64,000 bases of DNA from Psychromonas algarum (GTDB lineage: Bacteria > Pseudomonadota > Gammaproteobacteria > Enterobacterales > Psychromonadaceae), in contig NZ_SNUW01000006.1 in the NCBI RefSeq assembly GCF_004376845.1, forward strand, positions 124,001 through 188,000, read 5' to 3'. Shown piece after piece: positions 10,018 through 20,582 of this stretch (within the stretch, counting starts at the first letter, position 1; each line of letters starts with the position of its first letter). The translations under genes were made by a program, and so were the position numbers. The notes beneath the pieces were generated by a model that was not told where the DNA came from, did not search any database, and saw only the letters and a program-made list of their open reading frames with translations.

Positions 10018-11277
10018 TTAGTTATCAGCTTGACGTCTTAAGAAAGCAGGAATATCTAAATAACTTTCTGTGCCTGTTTTATCTTTTACTTCAGCAATAG
10101 GCTCTACAACTTCAGGCTCTAGCTCAGTTTCTACTTCAGAAACATCTTTTTCTGTCGCTTCTTCACCTTCATTTGAGACAGTGTGTGTTTCCACTTTTTT
10201 CTCTGCATTTTCTGTTGATGTTTTCTTAGCATCCAGTATTGGACTTTTCACAACACTTAAATCTGATTTACGCTCACCAATCCCTGTCACGATAACAGTA
10301 ACGTGTAATTCACCACTATCAAGCTCAGGATCAACCGTAACACCGATGATATTTTGCGAATCTTCTGAAGCAAATTGTTTTAGTGCATCACCAACGATGT
10401 GGTATTCATCCCAGCTAAAGTCAATACCAGCAACAATGTGTACTAATACACCACGCGCGTCAGATAAATCGACATCTTCTAATAGTGGACACGAAATAGC
10501 CTCTTCAACAGCTTCTTCAGCTCTGTTTTCACCAGAAGAAACACCGATTCCCATTACAGCCGTTGTACCAGCTTCAGTCATAACTGTACGAACATCTGCG
10601 AAATCGATATTAATTGTACTTTCTTCATTATTAATGATTGAAGAGAAACCTGAAACAGCATCGTAAAGTACGCCATTAGCTGCACTTAATGCATCTAAGA
10701 ATGAAATCCCACGAGGCAATGATTTTTGTAGCTTATCATTTGGAATGATCAATAAAGAATCAATATTTTCAGATAAACGTGCAATCCCTTGAGTTGCGTA
10801 ATTCATACGCTTGCGGCCTTCAAACAAAGAAGGTTTTGAAACTACACCAATAGTTAGTGCGCCTTCTTCTTTGGCAATTTCAGCAACCACAGGGCAAGCA
10901 CCAGTACCAGTACCACCACCCATACCTGCAGCTATAAAGACTACATCGGCACCAGCAACAATCTCACGAATACGCTCTTTATCTTCTAATGCAGATTTAT
11001 AACCAATCTCCGGATTTGCTCCAGCACCTAAACCATTAGTGATGTTAGTACCTAATTGCAGACGAATGTCTGCTTTTGATGAACGTAATGCCTGAGCATC
11101 GGTATTCATCGCAATAAATTCTGCGCCAGTAAGACCTTTTTCAATCATATAGTTGATTGCGTTACCGCCACCGCCACCAATACCAATAACTTTAATTATG
11201 GCCTGTGCTGAATGCTCTTCATCATCGATTATTTCAAACATTTGACTCTCTTCCACTCTATTAACTTCTTGTGACAT
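10018..11277 (-). CDS. ftsZ: Cell division GTPase FtsZ
   Basis: 419 residues, somewhat longer than E. coli FtsZ (383). The extra length is in an acidic, low-complexity linker after about residue 325. The tubulin signature GMGGGTGTGACPVV is intact, as are NTDAQAL and the C-terminal peptide DIPAFLRRQ, which binds FtsA and ZipA. It forms the Z-ring. A GGTGGTAAC element serves as ribosome binding site. It is the last fts gene of the cluster, 34 nt after ftsA. Confidence 0.98.
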   Translation of the reverse strand: MSQEVNRVEESQMFEIIDDEEHSAQAIIKVIGIGGGGGNAINYMIEKGLTGAEFIAMNTDAQALRSSKADIRLQLGTNITNGLGAGANPEIGYKSALEDKERIREIVAGADVVFIAAGMGGGTGTGACPVVAEIAKEEGALTIGVVSKPSLFEGRKRMNYATQGIARLSENIDSLLIIPNDKLQKSLPRGISFLDALSAANGVLYDAVSGFSSIINNEESTINIDFADVRTVMTEAGTTAVMGIGVSSGENRAEEAVEEAISCPLLEDVDLSDARGVLVHIVAGIDFSWDEYHIVGDALKQFASEDSQNIIGVTVDPELDSGELHVTVIVTGIGERKSDLSVVKSPILDAKKTSTENAEKKVETHTVSNEGEEATEKDVSEVETELEPEVVEPIAEVKDKTGTESYLDIPAFLRRQADN

Positions 11278-11311
11278 CGTTTGTTACCACCCAATCCATG
11301 AAACTTGATAA

Positions 11312-12556
11312 CTAATATTCTTTTTTTATCCAGTTTTTTACTTTACCGAATAAACTTGTAAAGCGATTTTCAGGTTCAGCTTCCTCTTCCCCTATAAAAT
11401 CACCATTTTTATAACGTAATAAACCAACAGCCGTTGAATAAGCAGGAGAATCTACATCATTAGATAATCCTTGAATATGTTGTGGTTTACCTATTCTAAC
11501 TTGGATATTACCAAAAACTTCTTCAGCAACCTCAACCAATCCTTCAATTTGTGCAGCACCGCCCGTTATAACTACACCAGCGGCTAATTGTTGCTTTAAA
11601 CCTTCACGAGCGAACTTATCGTTGATCTTATAAATTTCTTTTTTAACTAACGTTAATAGCTCACTATAGCGAGGTTCGATAACATCAACTAAAATAGAAC
11701 GCTGCAAACTACGTGCGGCACGTCCACCTACACTTGGTAACTCAATAATTTCATCATCTTTTACTAATGAACGATCTAAACAACCATAGTTTACTTTTAC
11801 TTTTTCAGCAGAAGCTGGCGGCGCGCTGAAGGCAATCGCAATATCATTAGTAACAGAGTTACCAGCATAATCTAAAACCATACTATGTTGTAACGATCCG
11901 GCAATATAGATGGACAAGTCCATTGTACCGCTACCCATATCGATCATACACACACCCAACTCTTTTTCATCTTCACTTAAAATAGCAGAGCTCGATGCAA
12001 CACCAGAGAAGATAAGTTGGTCAATTATAAGTCCACAACGTTCAACTGCTTTTTCTAAATTTTTAACTAAATCATTATGACAAGTGATCAAATGCACATT
12101 AGCTTTTAATTTAACCCCAGATAAACCAATCGGATTATTAATGCGACTTTGTGAATCGAGAGCATATTCTTGTGGTATCACATGCAATAAACGTTGCTCA
12201 TCACGAATTTTGATTGAACGTGCATTATGAATAACGCTCTCTACATCATAGGCAGTAACTTCATTTTCTTCAATCGCCCATGTACCAGCTTCATTGATTG
12301 ATTCAATATGAGCACCAGAAATAGATAAATTAATAGATGAAACACGACAATCTGCCATCTCTTCAGCTATTTTTAATGCACTTGTAATCGATTCAACTAC
12401 TAAATCTAAATTAGTAACGGAGCCTTTATCAACTCCTTTTGAAGGAGCAGTACCTACACCGACTATATTAATTGCATCGTTCGCTAATAATTCACCGATT
12501 AAGACAACCACTTTATGGCTACCAATGTCTACACCAACTGTGTAATTATTTTCCAT
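11312..12556 (-). CDS. ftsA: Cell division protein FtsA
   Basis: 414 residues, an actin-like ATPase that tethers FtsZ to the membrane. The N-terminal VGVDIGSHKVVVLIGE (phosphate 1), the central GVCMIDMGSGTMDLSIY (phosphate 2) and GVVITGGAAQIEGL (adenosine) motifs are present. The C-terminus ends in a short basic amphipathic helix, GKVKNWIKKEY, the membrane-targeting sequence. GGTGATAAAAG lies before the ATG. Confidence 0.97.
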   Translation of the reverse strand: MENNYTVGVDIGSHKVVVLIGELLANDAINIVGVGTAPSKGVDKGSVTNLDLVVESITSALKIAEEMADCRVSSINLSISGAHIESINEAGTWAIEENEVTAYDVESVIHNARSIKIRDEQRLLHVIPQEYALDSQSRINNPIGLSGVKLKANVHLITCHNDLVKNLEKAVERCGLIIDQLIFSGVASSSAILSEDEKELGVCMIDMGSGTMDLSIYIAGSLQHSMVLDYAGNSVTNDIAIAFSAPPASAEKVKVNYGCLDRSLVKDDEIIELPSVGGRAARSLQRSILVDVIEPRYSELLTLVKKEIYKINDKFAREGLKQQLAAGVVITGGAAQIEGLVEVAEEVFGNIQVRIGKPQHIQGLSNDVDSPAYSTAVGLLRYKNGDFIGEEEAEPENRFTSLFGKVKNWIKKEY

Positions 12557-12655
12557 TCTTTTATCACCATATTCTCTATTAAGGAGAGCAGAATTAACTC
12601 CACACCCATATTACCTCAAGATGCTTTATCAGGCACAAGCTCGGATAGATGAGCA

Positions 12656-13399
12656 CTATTTTTTATTTTTTTTTATATCTTTCCATCCAACAGCTAACCC
12701 AGTGTCATAACGTAGATCAACATACTCGATATTATTAATATCATAGTTTTTTGTAATTCGAGGAAACGCTTTTAAAAACAACTGAATACGTTCTAGTTTT
12801 TGTTCTTTTCCTAACTTTAAAGTAATACCATTTTTTAAAACTAATGCTGTTGAATTACGCTTATCACTACTTAATGCTGCAATACGATAATGGCTTGGTT
12901 CAATTAACTGCTTTAATTGCATGTAAGTATTCAATACCTGCTCTGAATGCTCATTTTCCCCAGACAACGCAATATATTCATCATCGGTACTCGGTATTAC
13001 ATTTATTATCTCACCAAAACGATTTAATAATGTTTTTTGATTCCAAGAGGCCACAATAGTTTGCTCAACAATATGAATTTTAATCGTATCAGGCCAATGC
13101 TTACGAATAGAAACAGAGTACACCCAAGGCATTGCTTCTAATTGTTTTTGTATATCAGAAATTTCTAATGTAAAAAAGTTAAGTTTATCTTCTTGTTTAA
13201 TTAATACATCTCTTACAACATCATAAGTTATGTGTTCCCTATCACCCGTTAACACAAGTGATGTTAAAGGAGAAGATTGCTGATCCGTTAACCAAAATTT
13301 TAATTTAAAAAAAGCATCTTGTAAGGAAAAAATCAAAAGCAAAAAAATAAAGAAACTAATCCATTTGCTTATTTTTACTTGTTTTAATTTTTGCCACAT
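12656..13399 (-). CDS. ftsQ: Cell division protein FtsQ
   Basis: 247 residues. One transmembrane helix at about residues 13-31 is followed by a POTRA-like domain (LTGDREHITYDVVRDVL, then MPWVYSVSIRKHWPDTIKIHI) and the FtsQ beta domain. It is a periplasmic hub linking FtsB/FtsL to the septal synthase. The gene starts 3 nt after the ddlB stop. A 99-nt gap separates it from ftsA, the widest gap between ddlB and ftsZ, and may hold an internal promoter. Confidence 0.94.
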   Translation of the reverse strand: MWQKLKQVKISKWISFFIFLLLIFSLQDAFFKLKFWLTDQQSSPLTSLVLTGDREHITYDVVRDVLIKQEDKLNFFTLEISDIQKQLEAMPWVYSVSIRKHWPDTIKIHIVEQTIVASWNQKTLLNRFGEIINVIPSTDDEYIALSGENEHSEQVLNTYMQLKQLIEPSHYRIAALSSDKRNSTALVLKNGITLKLGKEQKLERIQLFLKAFPRITKNYDINNIEYVDLRYDTGLAVGWKDIKKNKK

Positions 13400-13402
13400 A
13401 AG

Positions 13403-14323
13403 TTATAAAGTTTGCTTTAAAATGTCTAAAACAAGCTGATCAAAACTTATACCTGCTTCTTTTGCTGCTTTGGGTACTAAACTTGTTTCAGTCATTCCCG
13501 GTACCGTATTCACTTCCAATAAATACCAATTTTTATCACTATCTCGCATAAAATCAACTCGTCCCCAACCACTACAACCTATAGTTTTGAATGCTTCTTC
13601 AGCTAACAAATTAAGTTCAGTTAACTCTTCATCAGATAATCCACATGGACATAAATATTGTGTTTCTGTTGATTGATATTTTGCTTGATAATCATAAAAT
13701 TGATTAGTTGTTTTCATACTAACTGCGGGTAACGCTTTACCATTAAGCATGGAAACAGTGAATTCATCACCGGTTATCCACGATTCTAATAAGACTTTAT
13801 CATCAAACTTGAAAGCCTCTTCTAATGCAGCAATTAGTTGTTCTGGGTTTTCAGCCTTTGCCATACCGATACTCGAACCTTCGTGTATCGGTTTAACCAT
13901 TACCGCACCCGATAATTGCTCTAGTATATCGGCAGCAGATGCTGACTCAAAGTTTTCTTTGACAATAATTTGATAGTTAGCAGTAGGTAATCCGTAACAT
14001 TGCCAAATTTGTTTGGTTTTTGCTTTATCCATTCCAATAGCAGAGCTTGATACATCACTTCCTGTAAAAGGAATATTTAAAGCGCTAAGAAAACCTTGAA
14101 TAACGCCATCTTCCCCACCTCGTCCATGTAGAACAATAAATGCACGCTCAAACCCTTGTGCTTTTATTTGAGATATATCATTGAATTTAGGGTCGATGCC
14201 ATGAGCATCAACCCCTCCACGTATTAATGCATTTAAAACTGCATTGCCGGAGTTTAACGAAACTTCACGTTCAGCACTGTTACCACCAAATAAAACAGCC
14301 ACTTTCCCAAAATCGTTCTTCAT
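13403..14323 (-). CDS. ddlB: D-alanine--D-alanine ligase B
   Basis: 306 residues, equal to E. coli DdlB. ATP-grasp motifs: VLFGGNSAEREVSLNSG, VLHGRGGEDGVIQG, VKPIHEGSSIGM, and the metal site LLEVNTVPGMTETSLVP. It makes the D-Ala-D-Ala dipeptide for MurF. The ATG overlaps the murC stop codon (TAATG), indicating translational coupling. Confidence 0.97.
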   Translation of the reverse strand: MKNDFGKVAVLFGGNSAEREVSLNSGNAVLNALIRGGVDAHGIDPKFNDISQIKAQGFERAFIVLHGRGGEDGVIQGFLSALNIPFTGSDVSSSAIGMDKAKTKQIWQCYGLPTANYQIIVKENFESASAADILEQLSGAVMVKPIHEGSSIGMAKAENPEQLIAALEEAFKFDDKVLLESWITGDEFTVSMLNGKALPAVSMKTTNQFYDYQAKYQSTETQYLCPCGLSDEELTELNLLAEEAFKTIGCSGWGRVDFMRDSDKNWYLLEVNTVPGMTETSLVPKAAKEAGISFDQLVLDILKQTL

Positions 14324-15783
14324 TAGCTAGCACTCACTTGTTTCATTTTTTGTATATCTAATTTTAACTCAGCTAACGTTTTAACAACGGCGCCAATATT
14401 TCCAGCCCCTTGTGTTAGTACAAGATCACCATCTTCAATAATATTTGCTAAAACACCAGGTAACGCTTCAGGAGAAGGTACGAAAATTGGCTCTTTGCCA
14501 CTTTGTTGGCGGATAGTTCGACATAATGAACGACTATCAGCACCTGCAATTGGAGCTTCGCCTGCAGCATACACGTCTAATAATAATAATTGATCAACCT
14601 GTGACAGTACATGAGCAAAATCTTCGTAAAGATCACGTGTACGTGAATAACGATGTGGTTGATAAGCCATAACTAATCGTTTTTCTGGCCAACCTTCGCG
14701 TGCAGCGTTAATAGTCGCTTGTACTTCAGTAGGATGATGTCCGTAGTCATCTGCAAGCATTGCTTTACCGCGTCCAGTTTCAAACTCCCCATATTGTTCA
14801 AAGCGTCTTCCAATTCCTTCAAAGCTTTCTAACGCAGATAAAATTGCATCATCTTGAATATCATCTTCCATTGCAACAGCAATTGCCGCTGCTGAATTTA
14901 ATGCGTTATGTTTACCAGGTAAATTTAGACGAATGGTTAAATCGGGACGATTTGCTCGATGTACTATAAATTCACTTCTATTTACTGTCTGTTTAAACTC
15001 AGAAATACGTACATCAGCTTGTTCATGAAAACCATAAGTGACACATTGACGAGCAAAGCGTGGGATCAACTCTTCTACAACTTGATCATCTAAACAAACA
15101 ACAGCAGTACCATAAAAAGGTAAATTTTGAATAAAGGTCACAAATGTATCCTTTAAAACCTCAAAGTCACCTTGATAAGTATCCATATGGTCAGCTTCAA
15201 TATTTGTCACCACTGAAACCATTGGTTGTAAATGTAAAAATGAAGCATCACTTTCATCAGCTTCTGCAATTAAATAACGGCTTTGACCTAATTTTGCATT
15301 GGTACCAGCACTATTTAATAAGCCACCAATCACGAATGTTGGATCTAAATTAGCTTCGCGATAGATGCTTGCAATCAAACTGGTTGTTGTCGTTTTTCCA
15401 TGCGTACCTGCAACAGCAACACCATGTCTATAACGCATTAATTCAGCTAACATTTCAGCACGACGGACAACTGGAATACGGGCTTGTTGTGCAGCTAATA
15501 GCTCAGGATTTTCTAAATTAATAGCGGTTGAAACAACAACCACTGACGCACCGTATATATTTTCTTGTGCATGACCAATAAAAATTTCAGCCCCTAACGA
15601 ACGTAAGCGCTTAACAACAGTATTTTCAGCAATATCAGAACCCGTTATTTTGTAACCTTCATAAGCTAATACTTCTGCAATGCCGCCCATTCCAGCACCA
15701 CCTATACCGACAAAATGGATCTGTTTTACACGTCGCATTTCAGGGATCATGGTACGAATTTCTGCTAATTCAATTTTTATCAT
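14323..15783 (-). CDS. murC: UDP-N-acetylmuramate--L-alanine ligase
   Basis: 486 residues. The N-terminal Rossmann region [20 protein letters not shown], the ATP loop [15 protein letters not shown] and the C-terminal [12 protein letters not shown] are MurC signatures. It adds the first residue of the stem peptide. The N-terminus [19 protein letters not shown] aligns well with E. coli MurC, so the start is secure. The gene lies 21 nt after murG. Confidence 0.97.
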   Translation of the reverse strand: MIKIELAEIRTMIPEMRRVKQIHFVGIGGAGMGGIAEVLAYEGYKITGSDIAENTVVKRLRSLGAEIFIGHAQENIYGASVVVVSTAINLENPELLAAQQARIPVVRRAEMLAELMRYRHGVAVAGTHGKTTTTSLIASIYREANLDPTFVIGGLLNSAGTNAKLGQSRYLIAEADESDASFLHLQPMVSVVTNIEADHMDTYQGDFEVLKDTFVTFIQNLPFYGTAVVCLDDQVVEELIPRFARQCVTYGFHEQADVRISEFKQTVNRSEFIVHRANRPDLTIRLNLPGKHNALNSAAAIAVAMEDDIQDDAILSALESFEGIGRRFEQYGEFETGRGKAMLADDYGHHPTEVQATINAAREGWPEKRLVMAYQPHRYSRTRDLYEDFAHVLSQVDQLLLLDVYAAGEAPIAGADSRSLCRTIRQQSGKEPIFVPSPEALPGVLANIIEDGDLVLTQGAGNIGAVVKTLAELKLDIQKMKQVSAS

Positions 15784-15804
15784 CGGACTTCACTTTCAAT
15801 ATAT

Positions 15805-16872
15805 TTATACTAAGGCATTACAAACAGCAGCGACTTGCTCCGTTGCATCTCTAATTGCTACATTTTTACAGTTTTGGCTCATATTTATAAGCAATTGCCT
15901 ATTTTGGCTTAATGTCAGCAAAGATTCACTTAATTTTTTATGATTTAACTCTTTTTGTGCTATCAACATAGCTGCATTAGCATTAACTAAGCTTTGTGCA
16001 TTTTTTGTTTGGTGATCATCAACAGCATGTGGCAAAGGAACAAAGATGGCTGGAAGCCCTACCGCTGAAACTTCAGCCACTGTTAAGGCACCTGCACGAC
16101 AAATAATTAGATCCGCCCATGTATAAGCTTGGGCCATATCAGTGATAAAATCTTGTACTTGATAATCAATATTCGTTTTCTGATAAGTTGTTAAAATAGC
16201 TTCAGAATTGCCTTTACCTGTTTGATGTAATACAGATATTTGTGTTGCATCAAAATCTAATAATGCTTGTGGTACTATGTCGTTTAATACTTTGGCGCCT
16301 AAACTGCCGCCAATGACTAAGACTTTTAAGGTAGAATCAGCTGGACTAAACACTTTATTCGGTAAATTCAAAAGCTCTTGCCTAATAGGATTACCAACCA
16401 AAATAGCCTTTTCATCAGAAAATGCACCTGTAAAACCCATTAGTACCTTTTTAGAAAAATGAGATAGTAGGCGATTGGTCATCCCTGCCGTTGCATTTTG
16501 CTCGTGTAAAACAACGGGAATACCTAAAGTCCAAGCAGCAATGCCGCCAGGTCCACTCGCAAATCCTCCCATTCCCAAAACTAAATCAACTTTTCTTTTC
16601 TTTAATACTTTACGAGCTTGAAAAATAGACTTAATAATATGAAATGGTGCCGCCAATAGACGCTTAATACCATTCCCTCTTACGCCAGCTACATCAATAA
16701 AATCAATTTCAAAACCATGCTCAGGTACTAATTTAGCTTCCATTCTTGCAGCAGTTCCTAACCAACTGACCTTCCAACCTTCACTTTTTAATTTATTAGC
16801 AACAGCCAAACCAGGAAAGACATGCCCTCCTGTTCCACCTGCCATCACTAATAAGCTTTTAGTACTATTCAT
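15805..16872 (-). CDS. murG: Lipid II synthase MurG
   Basis: 355 residues, a GT28 glycosyltransferase that adds GlcNAc to lipid I on the inner face of the membrane. Signatures: VMAGGTGGHVFPGLAVA (N-terminal glycine loop), GMGGFASGPGGIAAW, HEQNATAGMTNR, and LIICRAGALTVAEVSAVGLP with FVPLPHAVDDHQTKNA for UDP-GlcNAc. The start overlaps the end of ftsW by 8 nt. Confidence 0.97.
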   Translation of the reverse strand: MNSTKSLLVMAGGTGGHVFPGLAVANKLKSEGWKVSWLGTAARMEAKLVPEHGFEIDFIDVAGVRGNGIKRLLAAPFHIIKSIFQARKVLKKRKVDLVLGMGGFASGPGGIAAWTLGIPVVLHEQNATAGMTNRLLSHFSKKVLMGFTGAFSDEKAILVGNPIRQELLNLPNKVFSPADSTLKVLVIGGSLGAKVLNDIVPQALLDFDATQISVLHQTGKGNSEAILTTYQKTNIDYQVQDFITDMAQAYTWADLIICRAGALTVAEVSAVGLPAIFVPLPHAVDDHQTKNAQSLVNANAAMLIAQKELNHKKLSESLLTLSQNRQLLINMSQNCKNVAIRDATEQVAAVCNALV

Positions 16873-18121
16873 TTTCTACCACCTCAGCATTCTTTTCTGA
16901 TACTTTTTTATTTTCAGCTTTCTTTTTACCAGGTGGTGTAATAATTCGAGCTTGTGACGAGCTTATTCGAGTTTCAAAATCAATACGTAAGAGTAATCCA
17001 ACGGCAATAGCGATGGTTATTAAACTTGATCCGCCATAACTAATTAATGGCAATGTAAGTCCTTTTGTTGGGGCAATACCAGAAGCAGCACCAATATTAA
17101 CGGCAGTTTGGAAAGCAAACCAAATAGAGATACCAATAGCCACATACCCTGCAAAAAATGCATTTTTATCAAGTGCTTTTTTACCAATAGAAAATGCTTT
17201 ATAAACTAAAACAAACTCTAAGATGATCACTATACTCACACCAATAAATCCTAATTCTTCGGCTAGGATTGCCATGATAAAATCAGTATGAGCTTCTGGT
17301 AAATACTCTAATTTTTGAACCGAATTACCTAAACCTTCACCAAACCAACCACCTCGTCCGAAGGCCATTAAAGATTGAGTTAATTGGTAACTTCGACCAA
17401 AAGGGTCTGCCCATGGGTCTAAGAAACCAAATACACGCGCCATACGATAAGGAGAGGTTACAATTAATAATATAATGACAGACAATAAAGCAACGGCAAT
17501 TCCTACAAAAGAGATCATTCGGGCATTAGCAATAAATAACATCCCCATCATGATCACAACAATTACAACTGTCGACCCTAAATCCGGTTGTAACAATAAT
17601 AATAAAGCTAATATGGCCAAAACAAACAGGGGCTTCATAAAGCCTTTAATAGTATCCACAACCTCTTTTTGACGACGTATAAGATAACTAGAAAGAAATA
17701 AAGTAACTGCAAGCTTTGCAAACTCTGAAGGCTGAATATTAAGAGGACCAAGGCGTAACCAACGTAAAGAACCATTTACTTCAGTACCAACCACCAAGAC
17801 CAATATAAGTGCACCTGTTGAAGCCACTAAAATATGAGGGGTATATTTATGCCAACGATCAATTGGAATGGATATAACAACAGCAATAAAAAATAAACAT
17901 AATATGAGGTAGATAAAATGTCGTTTAAAAAAACGGAATGGGTCAGCCGATAAAGCAATCCCTTCAGGCATAGAAGACGAGGTAACAATAATTAAACCAA
18001 TGCCCATCAAAGTAAATACCAGTACTAATAAGGACCTATCATATGCAGGAATAGGCCTATTAGGATTAGTTTTAAACAGTGTTAATACACTAGATAGTTT
18101 AGCGCAAATTTTTTGCCACAT
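16865..18121 (-). CDS. ftsW: Septal peptidoglycan polymerase FtsW
   Basis: 418 residues with about ten hydrophobic segments, SEDS family. PSEFAKLAVTLF, KQPDLG-type LLQPDLGSTVVIV, and LPEAHTDFIMAILAEELGF are diagnostic, as is PLISYGGSSLI near the C-terminus. It polymerises lipid II with FtsI. The C-terminal tail is short, basic and cytoplasmic. The paralogue RodA is encoded at 30.1 kb. Confidence 0.95.
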   Translation of the reverse strand: MWQKICAKLSSVLTLFKTNPNRPIPAYDRSLLVLVFTLMGIGLIIVTSSSMPEGIALSADPFRFFKRHFIYLILCLFFIAVVISIPIDRWHKYTPHILVASTGALILVLVVGTEVNGSLRWLRLGPLNIQPSEFAKLAVTLFLSSYLIRRQKEVVDTIKGFMKPLFVLAILALLLLLQPDLGSTVVIVVIMMGMLFIANARMISFVGIAVALLSVIILLIVTSPYRMARVFGFLDPWADPFGRSYQLTQSLMAFGRGGWFGEGLGNSVQKLEYLPEAHTDFIMAILAEELGFIGVSIVIILEFVLVYKAFSIGKKALDKNAFFAGYVAIGISIWFAFQTAVNIGAASGIAPTKGLTLPLISYGGSSLITIAIAVGLLLRIDFETRISSSQARIITPPGKKKAENKKVSEKNAEVVENE

Positions 18122-18123
18122 TA

Positions 18124-19449
18124 TTAGATATTTCCCGTGAGTGAATCAACTAATTGAACAAAATGATCGCCACGAGCCATAAAGTTTTTATACATATCTA
18201 AACTGGCACATGCTGGTGTTAAAATAGCTAAATCTCCTTCAACGCCATACTTAGCTATATGTTTAACGGCTTGCTCTAAATTATCAACTAAAATGGCGTT
18301 TTGATGATACTTAGCAATTAAATGTCCATCTTGTCCGAAACAAACAATCTCCCCTTTAATTTCAGCTAATACAGAAGATAGTTCAGAAAAATCAGCTCCT
18401 TTACCATCACCACCCAATATCACATGTACTTTACCTTGGATCGTATCTGACAAACCTAACAATGCTGCTTCAGTCGCACCAACATTGGTTGCTTTAGAGT
18501 CATTAATCCAACGAACACCTGACACCTCTTTTACAAACTCACAACGGTGTTTCAGCCCAGTATAAGACCGCAATGTGTTCAGCATAGCTGGCATTGGCAA
18601 ATCAACTTGTTGACCCAGTGCTAATGCAGCTAGAGCATTCATCCAATTATGCTTACCACTTAGTTTTAGTTCAGAACAAGCTAATAGAGGTTGTTGATTA
18701 AAACTTAAATAAAACACTGCAGATTGCTTGATAATGCCATATTCTTGCTCATCAAAACCAAAACTGAATTGAGGTTTTTTTGTACTAAAGGTTAAAGGAT
18801 CATCTCGATTAATTAAAATCGACTGACTTTGTTCATAAATTTTATGTTTTGCTGCAGTATAAGCTTGATAACTTGTGTAACGATCAAGATGATCTTCACT
18901 CACATTCAAAATTGTTGAAATAGTCGCACTCAACGATTCAGTTGTCTCTAATTGAAAGCTGGATAATTCTAATATATAAAGAGTGGTACCTTCTTGTAAT
19001 AAATCTAAAGCAGGCACACCAATATTTCCGCCTACAGCAACATTAACGTTTGCGTTAAGAGCCATCTCACCAAGTAAACTCGTTACCGTACTTTTTCCGT
19101 TGGAGCCAGTGATGGTGACTAATTTTGCATTTTGGTATTTAGCTAATTGCAACTCTCGAGCAAATAGCTCGATATCCCCAATAACCTCAACACCAGAGTT
19201 AATTGCCGCGGCAATGGCTGGTGTCGCAACAGCAATACCAGGGCTAACGACTAACGTTTTAAATTGTGATAATAATTCAGCTGATAATGGCCCTGTGATA
19301 AGCTCCGTTGAATCATCTAGTTGATCTGCTCCAGGAGGGACAGCTCGAGTATCAAATACAGTAACGCAAATTCCTTTATGACGATAAAAATTGACACATG
19401 ACAATCCTGTCGTGCCTAGTCCTATAATAGCAATTTGCTGTTCGTGCAT
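18124..19449 (-). CDS. murD: UDP-N-acetylmuramoyl-L-alanine--D-glutamate ligase
   Basis: 441 residues. The N-terminal IIGLGTTGLSCVNFY, the ATP loop VTITGSNGKSTVTSLLGEMA, ELSSFQLETTESL and the C-terminal LTPACASLDMYKNFMARGD are MurD signatures. It adds D-Glu to UDP-MurNAc-L-Ala. It begins 1 nt after the mraY stop and ends 2 nt before ftsW. Confidence 0.97.
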   Translation of the reverse strand: MHEQQIAIIGLGTTGLSCVNFYRHKGICVTVFDTRAVPPGADQLDDSTELITGPLSAELLSQFKTLVVSPGIAVATPAIAAAINSGVEVIGDIELFARELQLAKYQNAKLVTITGSNGKSTVTSLLGEMALNANVNVAVGGNIGVPALDLLQEGTTLYILELSSFQLETTESLSATISTILNVSEDHLDRYTSYQAYTAAKHKIYEQSQSILINRDDPLTFSTKKPQFSFGFDEQEYGIIKQSAVFYLSFNQQPLLACSELKLSGKHNWMNALAALALGQQVDLPMPAMLNTLRSYTGLKHRCEFVKEVSGVRWINDSKATNVGATEAALLGLSDTIQGKVHVILGGDGKGADFSELSSVLAEIKGEIVCFGQDGHLIAKYHQNAILVDNLEQAVKHIAKYGVEGDLAILTPACASLDMYKNFMARGDHFVQLVDSLTGNI

Positions 19450-19450
19450 A

Positions 19451-20533
19451 TCAACGTACCTTCAGAGTAACTAATCCAATCAATACCAAAACAATAGTAA
19501 TGATCCAAAAACGAACAATCACACGAGGTTCAGGCCAGCCTTTTTTCTCATAATGATGATGAATTGGCGCCATTCTAAAAATACGCTGTTTCCGCATTTT
19601 ATATGAGCCAACTTGTAAAATAACCGAGACAGTTTCTAAAACGAAAATACCGCCCATAATAACTAATAAAAATTCTTGACGAACCAGCACTGCAATCACA
19701 CCTAATAGGGCACCTAATGCTAATGAACCAACATCGCCCATAAATACTTGTGCAGGATAAGTGTTAAACCATAAAAACCCTAACCCAGCACCAGCAATAG
19801 TTCCACACACAATGACTAACTCACTAGCTTGTGGAATATAAGGAATAAATAAATAATGAGAATAATTAACATGGCTTGTTAAATATGCGATTAATGCAAA
19901 AGCAGAGGCAACCATTACTGTTGGCATAATGGCTAATCCATCTAAACCGTCAGTTAAGTTAACCGCATTACTACTTCCCACAATTGTAAAATAAACAAGA
20001 GGAATAAATAAAACCCCCAAATATGGCATATATTCTTTAAAGAAAGGAACCACAAGTGTTAATTGTGCATCTCCTATAGCAGTTAGGTATAAAACAACAG
20101 CAATTACTAATGCCGCAACTGACTGCCATAAGTATTTCCAACGAGCAACCAAACCATCTGGATTTTTACGGACTACTTTCAAGTAATCATCAGCAAAACC
20201 AATGCCACCAAAAGCAACGGTTGTGAATAATGTAATCCAAACATACAAGTTATCTAATCTTGCCCACAACAAAGTACTTAACACAATTGACGCTAAAATT
20301 AGTACGCCGCCCATTGTTGGCGTACCAGCTTTACTAAAATGAGATTCTGGACCATCGTCACGTACCACTTGACCAATCTGTTGGCTTTGTAAATAACGTA
20401 TTAATTTAGGGCCAAACCATAAAGAAAACGCAAGCGCCGTTAATGTTGCTAACACCATCCTAACGGATAGGTATGTAAGTACATTAAAGAAAGTGTAATG
20501 ACTTGAAAGTAGATCTGCTAACCAGACTATCAT
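19451..20533 (-). CDS. mraY: Phospho-MurNAc-pentapeptide transferase MraY
   Basis: 360 residues with ten predicted transmembrane segments. Motifs: [27 protein letters not shown] with the metal-site Asp pair, [10 protein letters not shown], and [16 protein letters not shown]. It transfers phospho-MurNAc-pentapeptide to undecaprenyl phosphate to form lipid I. It follows murF by 49 nt. Confidence 0.97.
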   Translation of the reverse strand: MIVWLADLLSSHYTFFNVLTYLSVRMVLATLTALAFSLWFGPKLIRYLQSQQIGQVVRDDGPESHFSKAGTPTMGGVLILASIVLSTLLWARLDNLYVWITLFTTVAFGGIGFADDYLKVVRKNPDGLVARWKYLWQSVAALVIAVVLYLTAIGDAQLTLVVPFFKEYMPYLGVLFIPLVYFTIVGSSNAVNLTDGLDGLAIMPTVMVASAFALIAYLTSHVNYSHYLFIPYIPQASELVIVCGTIAGAGLGFLWFNTYPAQVFMGDVGSLALGALLGVIAVLVRQEFLLVIMGGIFVLETVSVILQVGSYKMRKQRIFRMAPIHHHYEKKGWPEPRVIVRFWIITIVLVLIGLVTLKVR

Positions 20534-20582
20534 CTTAAAATCCTATTTTATAAAGCTGTTTACCAACGATTGGAAAAGTGGC

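Noticed and set aside
10070..10666. 198-codon Ser/Thr-rich open frame antisense to ftsZ
   Set aside because: It mirrors ftsZ codon usage, has low complexity and no ribosome binding site, and covers an essential gene.
12657..12677. Poly-A/T tract at the end of ftsQ as a phase-variation site
   Set aside because: The run encodes the last Lys/Asn codons and slippage would change only the final residues of FtsQ, so a switch is unlikely.
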